Part shown: piece after piece, positions 1 to 7,865 of the stretch
Numbering within the stretch: the stretch's first letter is position 1
Layout: the number at the start of each line of letters is the position of its first letter
Assembly: GCA_030835085.1 (NCBI GenBank)
Contig: JAUQWQ010000162.1
Span: 1 to 37,104, forward strand
Direction of reading: 5' to 3'
Length of the DNA stretch: 37,104 nt
Origin: Ignavibacteria bacterium
Lineage (GTDB): Bacteria; Bacteroidota; Ignavibacteria; Tepidaquicellales; OLB5
Made by a program: the position numbers and the translations under genes
Notes under the pieces: generated by a model
What the model saw: the letters and a program-made list of their open reading frames with translations, nothing else
Database searches by the model: none
Told to the model about the DNA's origin: nothing

Positions 1-188
1 CATTTGTACAATTAACGGTATATGATATTACAGGTAGAGAAATTGTAGTACTTGTAAATCAAAAACAAAATTCAGGAACATATGAAGTTGATTTTGCAGG
101 TATTGGATATTCAAGCGGTGTCTATTTTTATAGGCTTTCTGTTAAAGGACAAATAATTGATACTAAGAAAATGATGCTTGTCAAATAG
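1..188 (+). CDS. C-terminal end of a T9SS type A sorting-domain protein (5' truncated)
   Basis: The open frame enters from the left edge (first full codon at base 3) and stops with TAG at 186-188. The visible residues include VYDITGREIVVLVN, then SSGVYFYRLS, then KKMMLVK at the end. This is the last two thirds of the type IX secretion C-terminal sorting domain, matching the tails of six other proteins in this window (VFDxxGREIETLVN, SGVYxYRL, KKMxLIK). The domain directs export across the outer membrane and is normally cleaved off. The functional part lies outside the window, so nothing can be said of the protein's role. A perfect hairpin follows 23 bases after the stop. Confidence 0.9.
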   Translation, partial: FVQLTVYDITGREIVVLVNQKQNSGTYEVDFAGIGYSSGVYFYRLSVKGQIIDTKKMMLVK

Positions 189-211
189 AAAATGCTCTTT
201 AACGATACTAC

Positions 212-237
212 AAAAGCCTCTAATATTAGAGGCTTTT
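212..237. terminator. Bidirectional intrinsic terminator
   Basis: A perfect 12-bp inverted repeat (212-223 with 226-237, core AAAGCCTC and GAGGCTTT) with a 2-base loop. A or T runs at the outer ends give a U-tract whichever strand is transcribed. It lies between the convergent ends of the T9SS fragment and pyrB and probably serves both. Confidence 0.85.
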
Positions 238-260
238 ATGTTTATTTATAATACACTTAG

Positions 261-1316
261 CTATTTATAGTTCAGGATATATCCATCTTCTTTGAAGATG
301 TGCGCAATGAGCGCTGTGCGCATCCATAAGCCATTGACTTCCTGCTTCCAGTACCATGCGCGCTGGTCCTTATCAATCTCAGGCGGAATCTCATTCCGGC
401 GGGGGAGCGGATGCAGAATGACAGCATTTGGCTTCATTTGGCGCAATAATGCAGATTTGAGGTAAAATTTGGTGTAATCTATGGTTTTTGACTCATGCTG
501 CTTATCATATTCATCCTGTATCCGGGTATAATAAAATACATCAGCTTTTTTAATGTATTTATCCAGATTATCGGATTCTTCAAAACTTATCTTTTCCTTA
601 AGCAAATATTCCCTGATATCATCGGGAATTTTAAGCTCTTCAGGTGATAAAAATACATACTTTATACCATCAAAATTGTTGAGCATATAAATTAATGACC
701 GCACGGCTCTGCCGCGCTTAAGATCTCCAATAATTGCGATTGTTTTATTCTTTACCTTACCCTTAAATGCTCTGCATAATGTATATGCATCAAGTAAAGC
801 CTGTGTCGGGTGCTCATGCGGACCCGAACCGGCATTAACTATCGGTATAGGTTTATCTGAATTATTGAACATCAGCGCAGCTTTTTCGGCTAGATTCTCT
901 TCAACATGGCGCATAATAATCATATCTGTATACGAGTGCATCGTCTCGAGGGTATCTTCAATGGATTCGCCCTTAACTTCGCTCGAATATCCCGCCGAGC
1001 GCATATCGCTTGTTTTAATTCCAAGTATTTGACATGCATTGTTGAATGATAAGTAAGTACGGGTTGATGGCTGAGCAAAATACAGCACTGCGCGCTTATG
1101 TGAAAGTATTGACTGCAGGAAATCAAGCCCGTCTTTGGTCTTGGCAATCTTCCTTATGCGGTCAGCAAGCTCAAACAGCCCATACAGCTCACTGCGGCTG
1201 AACTGCTGAGCTGAAAGTACATGGTAAATCCGCCCCGGGCTGAGAAGCTTCAGGCGTTTTTTACCGCTTAATGCCGTTACATCAGCCCAGGAATTAATTT
1301 TATTTTTTTTGTTTAT
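261..1316 (-). CDS. pyrB: Aspartate carbamoyltransferase catalytic chain, probable AUA start
   Basis: Joins carbamoyl phosphate to aspartate, the committed step of pyrimidine synthesis. The carbamoyl-phosphate loop PSTRT is at residues 84-88, followed by the VKGES lysine loop, IIMRH, HPTQALLDAYTL, GDLKRGRAVRSL, the HPLPRRNEI loop and a C-terminal NGLWMRTALIAH. The alignment to E. coli PyrB that I can make by eye is continuous. The oddity is the start. Between the in-frame stop at 1337-1335 and a GTG at 1088, which lies inside the core fold just before STRT, there is no ATG, GTG or TTG. Yet this stretch encodes the expected N-terminal domain (SPGRIYHVLSAQQFSRSEL and on). ATA at 1316-1314, seven bases after an AAGGA Shine-Dalgarno site (1328-1324), is the best start and gives 351 residues, the usual family size. 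A base error or allele changing ATG to ATA is the alternative. The gene follows the GTPase gene by 24 bases. Confidence 0.9.
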   Translation of the reverse strand: MNKKNKINSWADVTALSGKKRLKLLSPGRIYHVLSAQQFSRSELYGLFELADRIRKIAKTKDGLDFLQSILSHKRAVLYFAQPSTRTYLSFNNACQILGIKTSDMRSAGYSSEVKGESIEDTLETMHSYTDMIIMRHVEENLAEKAALMFNNSDKPIPIVNAGSGPHEHPTQALLDAYTLCRAFKGKVKNKTIAIIGDLKRGRAVRSLIYMLNNFDGIKYVFLSPEELKIPDDIREYLLKEKISFEESDNLDKYIKKADVFYYTRIQDEYDKQHESKTIDYTKFYLKSALLRQMKPNAVILHPLPRRNEIPPEIDKDQRAWYWKQEVNGLWMRTALIAHIFKEDGYILNYK

Positions 1317-1340
1317 AGCCGTATCCTTAAAAAACTATAA

Positions 1341-2675
1341 TTATTTGTATTTTTTAACGAAATCTGTCAATATCTGTGTGAGATCAGGTCTGCCAACTTC
1401 CTGCAGGTCGTAATCGATCCTTACAGCAGGTTTATTGATCTTTATAACGCGTCTCAGGTCAATTGGTGTGCCTATTATCACTGCATCACACGGTACTTTG
1501 TTAATTGTTGTTTCAAGGTCCTTCATCTGTTTTTCGCCGTATCCCATTGCCGGTAAAAGTATGCCGATTCCCGGGTATTTATCATAGGTATCTTTGATGC
1601 TCTTTACAGCGTATGGCCTCGGGTCTATAACTTCGGCAGCTTCAAACTTTTGGGCTGCTATTGTACCTGCACCGTATTTCATTTCGCCGTGCGTTAAGGT
1701 CGGGCCGTCTTCAACAACAAGAACTTTCTTACCGCGAATTAACTTAATATCATTTGGATTTTCAAGTGAAATAGGGGAGGCTGCTTCAACAATTTTAACT
1801 GTTGGATTCAGCTTTAATACGTTATCTCTAACTGTGCTTATTTGCTCCAAGTTAGCGGAATCTATTTTATTGATTACTACTACATCAGCTAAATGAACAT
1901 TTGTTCTGCCGGGATAGTAACTCATTTCATGTCCGGCCCTGTGCGGGTCAACAACTGTAATAGTCAGGTCCGATTTATAAAACGACATATCGTTATTTCC
2001 GCCATCCCATATAACAATATCAGCCTCTTTTTCAGCTTCGCGAAGTATTGCTTCGTAATCTACTCCTGCGTAAATAACATTTCCGCGTGAAATATGCGGT
2101 TCGTATTCTTCCATTTCTTCGATGGTACAATCGTGCTTTTTAAGGTCGCTGATTGCTGCAAAACGCTGCACTTTCTGCTTAGCAAGATCGCCATACGGCA
2201 TTGGATGCCTTACAGATACGGTTCTTTTGCCGAGTCTTTGCAGTATATCAACAACTTTCCTCGATGTCTGGCTTTTACCTGCGCCAGTTCGGCTTGCAAC
2301 CACTGCCACAACGGGTTTAATTGATTTCACCATGGTATTAGCTGCTCCCAGGGTAATAAAATCAGCTCCTGCGGCATTAACCATAGCGCCATTTGCCATT
2401 ACGTACGGAAAGGGGACATCTGAATAAGAAAATACCACCTGGTTAACGCTGAATTTTTTGATCAGTTCAAGCAATTCAGATTCGGGGTGAATGGGTATTC
2501 CTTTTGGATAAAGCTTGCCTGCAAGGCTTGCTGGGTATTTACGGTCATCTATATTTGGAATTTGGGTTGCAGTGAAAGCCACAACATTGTATAACGGGTT
2601 GTTGCGGTACACAACATTGAAGTTGTGAAAATCTCTGCCGGCTGCACCCATGATGATTACATTAATTTTAGTCAT
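1341..2675 (-). CDS. COG2403-type P-loop GTPase (cyclic 2,3-diphosphoglycerate synthetase-like)
   Basis: A 444-residue cytoplasmic protein. The N-terminal part is Rossmann-like (INVIIMGAAGRDFHNFN). A Walker A motif, RTGAGKSQTSRK, lies near residues 129-140, followed by IVIWDGGNND, the VDPHRAGHEMSYYPGR block and an NKID guanine-specificity motif near residue 269. I recognise this arrangement as the COG2403 family, often named after the archaeal cyclic 2,3-diphosphoglycerate synthetase. Whether bacterial members make that compound is not established by the sequence. It lies directly upstream of pyrB on the same strand with a 24-base gap, so both are probably co-transcribed, which suggests a link to carbamoyl phosphate or pyrimidine metabolism (inference). 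Family assignment is good, function uncertain. Confidence 0.75.
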   Translation of the reverse strand: MTKINVIIMGAAGRDFHNFNVVYRNNPLYNVVAFTATQIPNIDDRKYPASLAGKLYPKGIPIHPESELLELIKKFSVNQVVFSYSDVPFPYVMANGAMVNAAGADFITLGAANTMVKSIKPVVAVVASRTGAGKSQTSRKVVDILQRLGKRTVSVRHPMPYGDLAKQKVQRFAAISDLKKHDCTIEEMEEYEPHISRGNVIYAGVDYEAILREAEKEADIVIWDGGNNDMSFYKSDLTITVVDPHRAGHEMSYYPGRTNVHLADVVVINKIDSANLEQISTVRDNVLKLNPTVKIVEAASPISLENPNDIKLIRGKKVLVVEDGPTLTHGEMKYGAGTIAAQKFEAAEVIDPRPYAVKSIKDTYDKYPGIGILLPAMGYGEKQMKDLETTINKVPCDAVIIGTPIDLRRVIKINKPAVRIDYDLQEVGRPDLTQILTDFVKKYK

Positions 2676-2704
2676 ATCTGTAGATATTTAGTGATTAACA
2701 TATA

Positions 2705-2732
2705 CAAATATAGCACTTAAAGTCACCGGCAA
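2705..2732 (-). promoter_or_regulatory. Possible Bacteroidota-type promoter of the GTPase-pyrB pair
   Basis: On the minus strand TATATTTG (2712-2705) matches the -7 consensus TAnnTTTG. A TTG at 2732-2730 is a candidate -33, but the 17-base gap is shorter than the 20 seen at the better promoters here. The start codon is about 30 bases further on. Confidence 0.45.
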
Positions 2733-2862
2733 CTATGATTTAAGTCATTAAATAAATAGGGTTTAAGTGATTTAAACCAGAAATTATATAAAAATGTCAA
2801 ATGTCAAATGTCAAAATCCAATTGTCAAAACTATCAAAGCAATATTAGTGTTTCCTATGAGG

Positions 2863-3333
2863 CTATTTTAGCACAGGCGCATAATTACCAAGTTTCAGGC
2901 TTTCAATTTGCTTGACTTTAAAATCCAGCGACTCGTTTTTAAGCTTACGCTGAAGAATATTATTGTTTACATGGAGTTGTAATCTGCACTGTTCAGCATA
3001 CTCTTTTAAACCTTCAATTTTGAGCCTGATTGTCTCTGATGCGTTGATCACGTCCGCATCCGGGCTGAATTTGAAGTTATTGCAGTAATCTATGTGTGCA
3101 TTTACATCGGTTACGAATACACTGAGCGTATCCATATCCTTAAGTATTAGTTCTTCGGTAGCGTCATTCTGATAGCTTTGCATAAGCCTGAACTGAGCCT
3201 GCTCGCGGTAAAACATGGAATCAAGCTTGGCCAGAACATTGTTCCAGTCGGTTTTCCAGTCATCCTGGGAATATACATCAGCAGTACTCAGAGATATTAT
3301 AGAAACAAAAAGTAGTATTAAATATTTCAGCAT
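2863..3333 (-). CDS. Small exported helical protein of unknown function
   Basis: 156 residues. The first 22 form a Sec signal peptide (a hydrophobic run LKYLILLFVSIISLSTA ending in ADVYSQ, a likely cleavage site). The mature part is polar and apparently all helical, with repeated charged stretches such as SETIRLKIEGLKEYAEQCRL and QRKLKNESLDFKVKQIESLK, two cysteines, and no enzyme motif I recognise. It has no lipobox and no T9SS tail, so it is probably periplasmic. It stands alone: the next gene on this strand ends about 190 bases downstream, and a good promoter lies directly upstream. Confidence 0.7.
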   Translation of the reverse strand: MLKYLILLFVSIISLSTADVYSQDDWKTDWNNVLAKLDSMFYREQAQFRLMQSYQNDATEELILKDMDTLSVFVTDVNAHIDYCNNFKFSPDADVINASETIRLKIEGLKEYAEQCRLQLHVNNNILQRKLKNESLDFKVKQIESLKLGNYAPVLK

Positions 3334-3356
3334 GAATAGTATTAATTAATTTAACT

Positions 3357-3387
3357 CAAAAGTAATTAACAGAAATCATATATGCAA
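3357..3387 (-). promoter_or_regulatory. Bacteroidota-type promoter of the small exported protein
   Basis: On the minus strand TTG (3387-3385), 20 bases, then TACTTTTG (3364-3357), an exact match to TTG-N20-TAnnTTTG. The start codon at 3333 lies 23 bases after the -7 element. Confidence 0.65.
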
Positions 3388-3793
3388 TCATCCAAAACCC
3401 CAATTTAACGGTATATGGAAATACTCAAAAACAGCCCCTTTTAACATAATGTTCGTAAAATGAGTAATAATATATATTATGTAAAGTTGAGTGTTACTAA
3501 AGTTACGCGAAACTTTGCGGCTTTGCAAGAGACGAAAGGTTGAATGTTATGTTAATCCCGTGGGATTGCTCATAACTTTCACAGATTACATTTTGCTTCT
3601 GCCCTGTTTTTAATTGTGTGTTCATATTCAGGTACCCGATGAATATGGCATCTATGAAATTGTTCGCTGAGCTCTATAAAATATTTTTCTTCTAGGGATT
3701 GATAGTAATATTATTGAGCTTTGCTGACCGATACTACAATGATTTGCTGCTGAAAATATATTTCAATTAATTGTAATTATTTCACTAAATAAA

Positions 3794-3824
3794 TTGATAA
3801 AATGCTCAAATTCTGTTATTTTTG
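3794..3824 (+). promoter_or_regulatory. Bacteroidota-type promoter of nuoKL, probably giving a leaderless mRNA
   Basis: TTG (3794-3796), 20 bases, TATTTTTG (3817-3824). The -7 element ends only three bases before the nuoK ATG at 3828, and no Shine-Dalgarno site precedes it. If used, transcription would begin at or next to the start codon. Confidence 0.6.
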
Positions 3825-3827
3825 TAA

Positions 3828-4127
3828 ATGGAACTAAATTTCTACTTAATACTGGCGCTCCTGTTATTTACAATAGGAGTAATTGGAGTTCTAACACGCA
3901 GGAATGCAATTGTTGTATTTATGTGTATCGAACTCATGCTTAATTCTGTTAATCTTGTCTTTGTATCATTCTCATCATTTCTGGGGAATCTGAACGGACA
4001 GATATTTGTATTCTTTATTATGACAGTGGCCGCAGCCGAGGCTGCAATTGGACTGGCTATCATAATAGCCCTTTACCGCAATAAATCAACAATTAACCTG
4101 GATGAAATTAATATTTTAAAATGGTAG
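3828..4127 (+). CDS. nuoK: NADH-quinone oxidoreductase subunit K
   Basis: A 99-residue inner-membrane subunit of respiratory complex I, in the antiporter-like proton path. Three membrane helices are clear, and the two conserved buried glutamates are present, in [13 protein letters not shown] (helix 2) and [13 protein letters not shown] (helix 3). Length matches the family (about 100). It overlaps nuoL by seven bases, so the two are translationally coupled. The usual partners nuoJ before it and nuoM, nuoN after it are absent here. An MnhC/MrpC antiporter subunit is related, but the direct pairing with an NuoL-type subunit favours complex I. Confidence 0.93.
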   Translation: MELNFYLILALLLFTIGVIGVLTRRNAIVVFMCIELMLNSVNLVFVSFSSFLGNLNGQIFVFFIMTVAAAEAAIGLAIIIALYRNKSTINLDEINILKW

Positions 4128-6019
4128 AATATTTCTATTTAATTACGGTTTTACCTTTAGTTGGATTTTTAATAAACGGGCTCTTTGGCACTAAGATCAG
4201 GAATGAAAAAGTATCCGGTATCATCGGGTCCTTAATGGTGCTGGGCTCTTTTATTATTACTGTATTAGCTTACCTGCATATTACATCTCTGCCGCAGGAA
4301 TCAAGAAGTATCACCATTCCCCTTTTCAACTGGATATCTTCAGGTTCACTTAATATCAGCGCAGCGTATCTTGTAGATCCGCTTTCGGTAACAATGTGTC
4401 TGATCATTACCGGTGTTGGTTTTCTTATCCACGTATACGCTATCGGTTATATGCATGGAGACAGAGGCTTCGCGAGATTCTTCGCCTTTCTGAACCTCTT
4501 CATATTTGCGATGCTGAACCTGGTGCTTGGTGATAATATGCTTCTGATGTTCTTAGGCTGGGAAGGCGTTGGTTTATGTTCATACCTCCTTATCGGTTTC
4601 TTCTATGAAAAGAAATTTGCAGGTGATGCTGCCAATAAAGCTTTTTGGGTGAACCGTATTGGTGATTTTGGTTTCATGCTTGCAATGTTTTTTATATTTA
4701 TGAGTTTTGGTTCGCTGAACTTTGCAGCTATTAATGCTGCAATACCGGGTTCATTGGTTCCGGTCTCGATGTTCACAATAATAACATTACTGCTCTTCGT
4801 AGGCGCAACTGGTAAATCAGCACAGATACCGCTTTATGTTTGGCTCCCGGATGCTATGGCGGGTCCGACACCGGTATCAGCGCTCATACATGCCGCTACG
4901 ATGGTCACCGCAGGTGTGTATATGATAGGCAGGACTTCCCTGCTCTTTGCAATGGCGCCAATTACGATGGAAGTTGTAATGATAATTGGCTGCTTAACAG
5001 CCTTTATGGCGGCAACAATTGCAGTTGCACAAAACGATATTAAAAAAATACTTGCATACTCAACGGTAAGCCAGTTAGGATTTATGTTCATGGCAATGGG
5101 TGCCGGCGCGTTTTCTACCGGTATATTCCATGTAACAACACATGCATTCTTCAAAGCGCTTATGTTCCTTGGTGCCGGCGCTGTTATACACGGCATGCAC
5201 GATGAACAGGATGTAACCAAAATGGGCGGACTGAAAAGTAAAATGAAAATTACATTTCTTACTTTCCTTATTGGCGGTATCGCAATTTCCGGTATCCCGC
5301 CGTTCAGCGGTTTTTTCAGTAAGGATGAAATTCTTTCGAAATTATTTTTTGCGGGACACTATCCTGTGTTTGCTATAGCAGTTCTCACAGCGTTCATGAC
5401 AGCTTTTTATGTATGGCGACTTATCAGCTTGACGTTCTACGGCAAGCCTAGATATGATGAAGCTCACGTTCACCCGCATGAATCACCCGCGTTAATGACA
5501 GTACCGCTGATAATACTGGCAATTCTTTCAGTAGTAGGCGGATTCATAGGTATGCCGCACATCATAGCTCCGAATTTTATTGAACACTGGCTTGAGCCTG
5601 TGTTCGCGCCTGCGCTTGCAATTCTGCCTGAGCATCACGTAGTCGCTTCAACTGAATACGGACTTATTGCATTCTCAGTTCTTGTAGCAGTCATAGCGAT
5701 AATTGTATCACTTAAGATGTTCAAATCCGGCGAAAGGCTTTATGCATTCTCCGGCGGCTTCTATAACCTGCTTAAGGAAAAATACAGAGTTGATGAGCTT
5801 TATGATAAGGTCATTGTGTTACCATTGTTATGGCTATCAGGAGTGTTTTACAGGATACTTGATGTGAAGGTAATTGATGGCGCCGTGAACGGTACTGCTA
5901 AGTTCTTCAACAGCCTTTCACTTGACTGGAGAAAGATACAGACCGGTATAGTTCAGGATTACGCTTTATTTTCTGTTGCGGGAATTATAGCTATACTGCT
6001 TTATATATTATTAAGGTAA
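4121..6019 (+). CDS. nuoL: NADH-quinone oxidoreductase subunit L
   Basis: A 632-residue antiporter-like subunit of complex I with about 16 membrane helices. The pumping residues are in place: the glutamate in [18 protein letters not shown], the lysine in [19 protein letters not shown], and the following [20 protein letters not shown] block. [17 protein letters not shown] and [16 protein letters not shown] are also standard. The C-terminal part carries a soluble, charged stretch ([14 protein letters not shown]) before the last helix, consistent with the long lateral helix that NuoL sends along the complex. Its start lies inside nuoK. It ends ahead of a strong terminator, so nuoM and nuoN are not in this transcript. 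Confidence 0.95.
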   Translation: MVEYFYLITVLPLVGFLINGLFGTKIRNEKVSGIIGSLMVLGSFIITVLAYLHITSLPQESRSITIPLFNWISSGSLNISAAYLVDPLSVTMCLIITGVGFLIHVYAIGYMHGDRGFARFFAFLNLFIFAMLNLVLGDNMLLMFLGWEGVGLCSYLLIGFFYEKKFAGDAANKAFWVNRIGDFGFMLAMFFIFMSFGSLNFAAINAAIPGSLVPVSMFTIITLLLFVGATGKSAQIPLYVWLPDAMAGPTPVSALIHAATMVTAGVYMIGRTSLLFAMAPITMEVVMIIGCLTAFMAATIAVAQNDIKKILAYSTVSQLGFMFMAMGAGAFSTGIFHVTTHAFFKALMFLGAGAVIHGMHDEQDVTKMGGLKSKMKITFLTFLIGGIAISGIPPFSGFFSKDEILSKLFFAGHYPVFAIAVLTAFMTAFYVWRLISLTFYGKPRYDEAHVHPHESPALMTVPLIILAILSVVGGFIGMPHIIAPNFIEHWLEPVFAPALAILPEHHVVASTEYGLIAFSVLVAVIAIIVSLKMFKSGERLYAFSGGFYNLLKEKYRVDELYDKVIVLPLLWLSGVFYRILDVKVIDGAVNGTAKFFNSLSLDWRKIQTGIVQDYALFSVAGIIAILLYILLR

Positions 6020-6077
6020 ATAAATCTTTTGAGTATACTTTAGATATCAGTTTTCAGGAGGATATTTATTAGAGGAG

Positions 6078-6114
6078 AAAAAAGGATAAGTTTAACAGCT
6101 TATCCTTTTTTTTT
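6078..6114. terminator. Intrinsic terminator shared by nuoL and the HAD gene
   Basis: Hairpin 6078-6090 with 6099-6111 (GGATAAG and CTTATCC extended by A-T pairs), an 8-base loop and a 9-T tract on the plus strand. The six A's on the left give a U-tract for minus-strand transcripts too. It lies between two converging genes. Confidence 0.85.
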
Positions 6115-6119
6115 ATACA

Positions 6120-6770
6120 CTATTTGGGAAAAAATATTTTTTCAATTTCTTCCGCCGAAGATGCGATGTAATCAGGGGCAAGTTCACTCAGTTCTTTGAG
6201 GCTTCCAAAACCGTATGTTACGGCGATAGAGGCAATTCCGTTTATTTTAGCCCCGTTAACATCGTGATACCTGTCCCCTATCATAATGCTTTCGTTTTTG
6301 TTGAGTCCGTTCATCAGTATTGCATCGGCTATGAGCCTCTCTTTAGGTTTATTATCCGCTGACATATCTGACCCGTGAATGCTGTTGAAATATTCCTTTA
6401 ATTTAAAATGGTTCAGTACAGTTATTGCAAACTCAAGTGGTTTTGATGTAGCGATATATAATCTGAATCCGTTTTCCTGCATCTTATCTATCAATTCAGC
6501 CATGCCAGGATATACAGCATTTTCAAAAATACCTGTTTGGGCATAATGCTCCCTGAAGTGTTTGACCGCGATATCGGAATCAGCAGTGCTTAAATTATGC
6601 CTCTCGGTATAATAAGCTCTAAGGGGTGAACCAATGTAGCTTTTTAATTTATCAATATCGTCTTCGGCAAGTCCTATTTTGATAAGTGAATGCAGGTATG
6701 AATTTATTATACCCGGGCTTGAATCAGTAATTGTACCGTCAAGATCAAAAAGAATGTTCTTAAATTTCAT
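6120..6770 (-). CDS. HAD-superfamily phosphatase, phosphoglycolate-phosphatase-like
   Basis: A 216-residue cytoplasmic enzyme. Motif I is FDLDGTITDS (nucleophile and acid aspartates), motif II is the serine in IATSKPLEF, with the lysine of NKPKERL, and motif IV is IGDRYHDVNGAK. The alpha-helical cap between motifs I and II (about residues 15-80) is of the C1 type found in Gph and PpaX. The substrate cannot be read from the sequence; a small phosphomonoester or pyrophosphate is typical. The start codon overlaps the stop of the upstream membrane-protein gene (TAATG), so translation is coupled. As the last gene after an organophosphate importer it may dephosphorylate the imported compound (inference). 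Confidence 0.88.
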   Translation of the reverse strand: MKFKNILFDLDGTITDSSPGIINSYLHSLIKIGLAEDDIDKLKSYIGSPLRAYYTERHNLSTADSDIAVKHFREHYAQTGIFENAVYPGMAELIDKMQENGFRLYIATSKPLEFAITVLNHFKLKEYFNSIHGSDMSADNKPKERLIADAILMNGLNKNESIMIGDRYHDVNGAKINGIASIAVTYGFGSLKELSELAPDYIASSAEEIEKIFFPK

Positions 6771-7855
6771 TAATTGTTTGTAAGTTTTAGTTCAGCCGCG
6801 CGTTTCTTTTCAGCCCTGGTGAGGAAGGCCACAGCTATTAAAATAAATCCAAGTGTGATCCAGTCTTCACTCCCGGGGTATTTACCGCCAAACACCAATG
6901 CAAATATCAGCGTGGCAGCAGTTCCGGCTATGAGTGAAGTCAGGCGGTTCACCAATCCCGCAAATGTTGCAGTTCTGCCTTTGAACATGAATATGAAGAC
7001 CGAAAAGAACGCAAGCAGACCGAATGCGAATCCGGATATTGATGCCCAGAACCAAAAATCGTGGGGTGACTTAAATGCCTCGCTGAAATCAATTACCTGC
7101 GGTGCATCCCATCCCACTAATCCCGGTGAATAGTAAATAAATATCCCGATGATTATCATTGTTACAGTTGCCGCTATCTGCTCAACCGCAAAGAAGCCTT
7201 TATTATCCTGCTTAACGCCTTTGGCACGGGTATTTTTGTAATAATTCATGATATAAATACGTATTGAATATGCCGTAAGGTAACTTATCAGGATCGACAT
7301 GGCCGCCGTTGAGCCAACAAAATCAAAACTTCCCGGCTTAAGGTTTGTTAGATTCGCAACTACTGCAAATATTGCGAATAGAACCGCAATGTTTTCTTCC
7401 CAGTAAACTTTTTTCTTCAGTATTCCCTGTTTTATCTGAATTGCATCGATAACCCTGCTGATAACAATAATACTGCCGCGCATTATTACCATTGCCACCA
7501 TTACAGATATAGGAAGCGTATACATTAATGTTGTTGTGGGTATTACAATTGCAGTACAAATGCCCGAAGGAATGATGTAATAAAATTCTGATGGTATTTT
7601 AAAGCCAATTAAGCTTACAATGTTATTTGACTGGATTTTATACCACTTAAAGGCAAGAACTATAACAAGCGCTATCAGGTTTCCGCCAATTGTATTATAT
7701 ACCAGGTATTGAATCTCACTCATGGAAGGGTTTAAAACTGCGGATGAGCCTGTGAAGAATTTTACGGTAATGCCTGTTATTGCATAAAGGATAAAATATC
7801 CCGAGCAGAACTCAATAAGCTGTTTGGTTGAACCTTCTTCTGATCTAAATAACAT
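6770..7855 (-). CDS. Multi-pass inner-membrane protein, possibly DMT/EamA-type transporter
   Basis: 361 residues with about ten hydrophobic helices in two halves, each of roughly five. A polar stretch near residues 205-225 (YYKNTRAKGVKQDNKG) separates them, and the end is a short basic tail. Ten helices with inside-positive loops are the usual DMT plan, but no sequence signature is clear enough to name the family, so the assignment is tentative. It sits ten bases after the antiporter-type gene and overlaps the HAD gene by one base. The three are almost certainly one operon concerned with uptake or export of a phosphorylated or related solute. Confidence 0.6.
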   Translation of the reverse strand: MLFRSEEGSTKQLIEFCSGYFILYAITGITVKFFTGSSAVLNPSMSEIQYLVYNTIGGNLIALVIVLAFKWYKIQSNNIVSLIGFKIPSEFYYIIPSGICTAIVIPTTTLMYTLPISVMVAMVIMRGSIIVISRVIDAIQIKQGILKKKVYWEENIAVLFAIFAVVANLTNLKPGSFDFVGSTAAMSILISYLTAYSIRIYIMNYYKNTRAKGVKQDNKGFFAVEQIAATVTMIIIGIFIYYSPGLVGWDAPQVIDFSEAFKSPHDFWFWASISGFAFGLLAFFSVFIFMFKGRTATFAGLVNRLTSLIAGTAATLIFALVFGGKYPGSEDWITLGFILIAVAFLTRAEKKRAAELKLTNN

Positions 7856-7865
7856 TCATATAAAT

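Larger units (their letters stand above)
3334..3827. other. 494-bp intergenic region with a hairpin and a probable relic repeat
   Basis: Lies between two divergent genes. The left end holds the promoter of the small exported protein and the right end the nuoK promoter. Between them, a perfect hairpin AATCCC-GT-GGGATT lies at 3554-3567. A purine-rich stretch at about 3490-3535 (GTTACGCGAAACTTTGCGGC and following) looks like repeat debris often scattered in Bacteroidota genomes, though this rests on memory. A 27-codon frame at 3460-3543 has no ribosome site and I do not call it. No RNA gene was recognised. Confidence 0.5.

Noticed and set aside
261-1088. GTG at 1088 as the pyrB start
   Set aside because: It would remove the N-terminal domain and begin just before the STRT loop; the upstream frame clearly encodes the missing part.
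920-1147. Plus- and minus-strand frames that overlap real genes, such as 920-1147, 1594-1896 and 4834-5220
   Set aside because: They lie over well-supported genes in another frame and show no family pattern or ribosome site.
3460-3543. A 27-codon frame beginning MSNNIYYVKL
   Set aside because: No ribosome site, no conserved pattern that I recognise, and it lies over probable repeat debris.
3828-6019. nuoKL as MnhC/MnhA subunits of a Na+/H+ antiporter
   Set aside because: The second protein matches NuoL over its whole length, and no other Mrp subunit is present.
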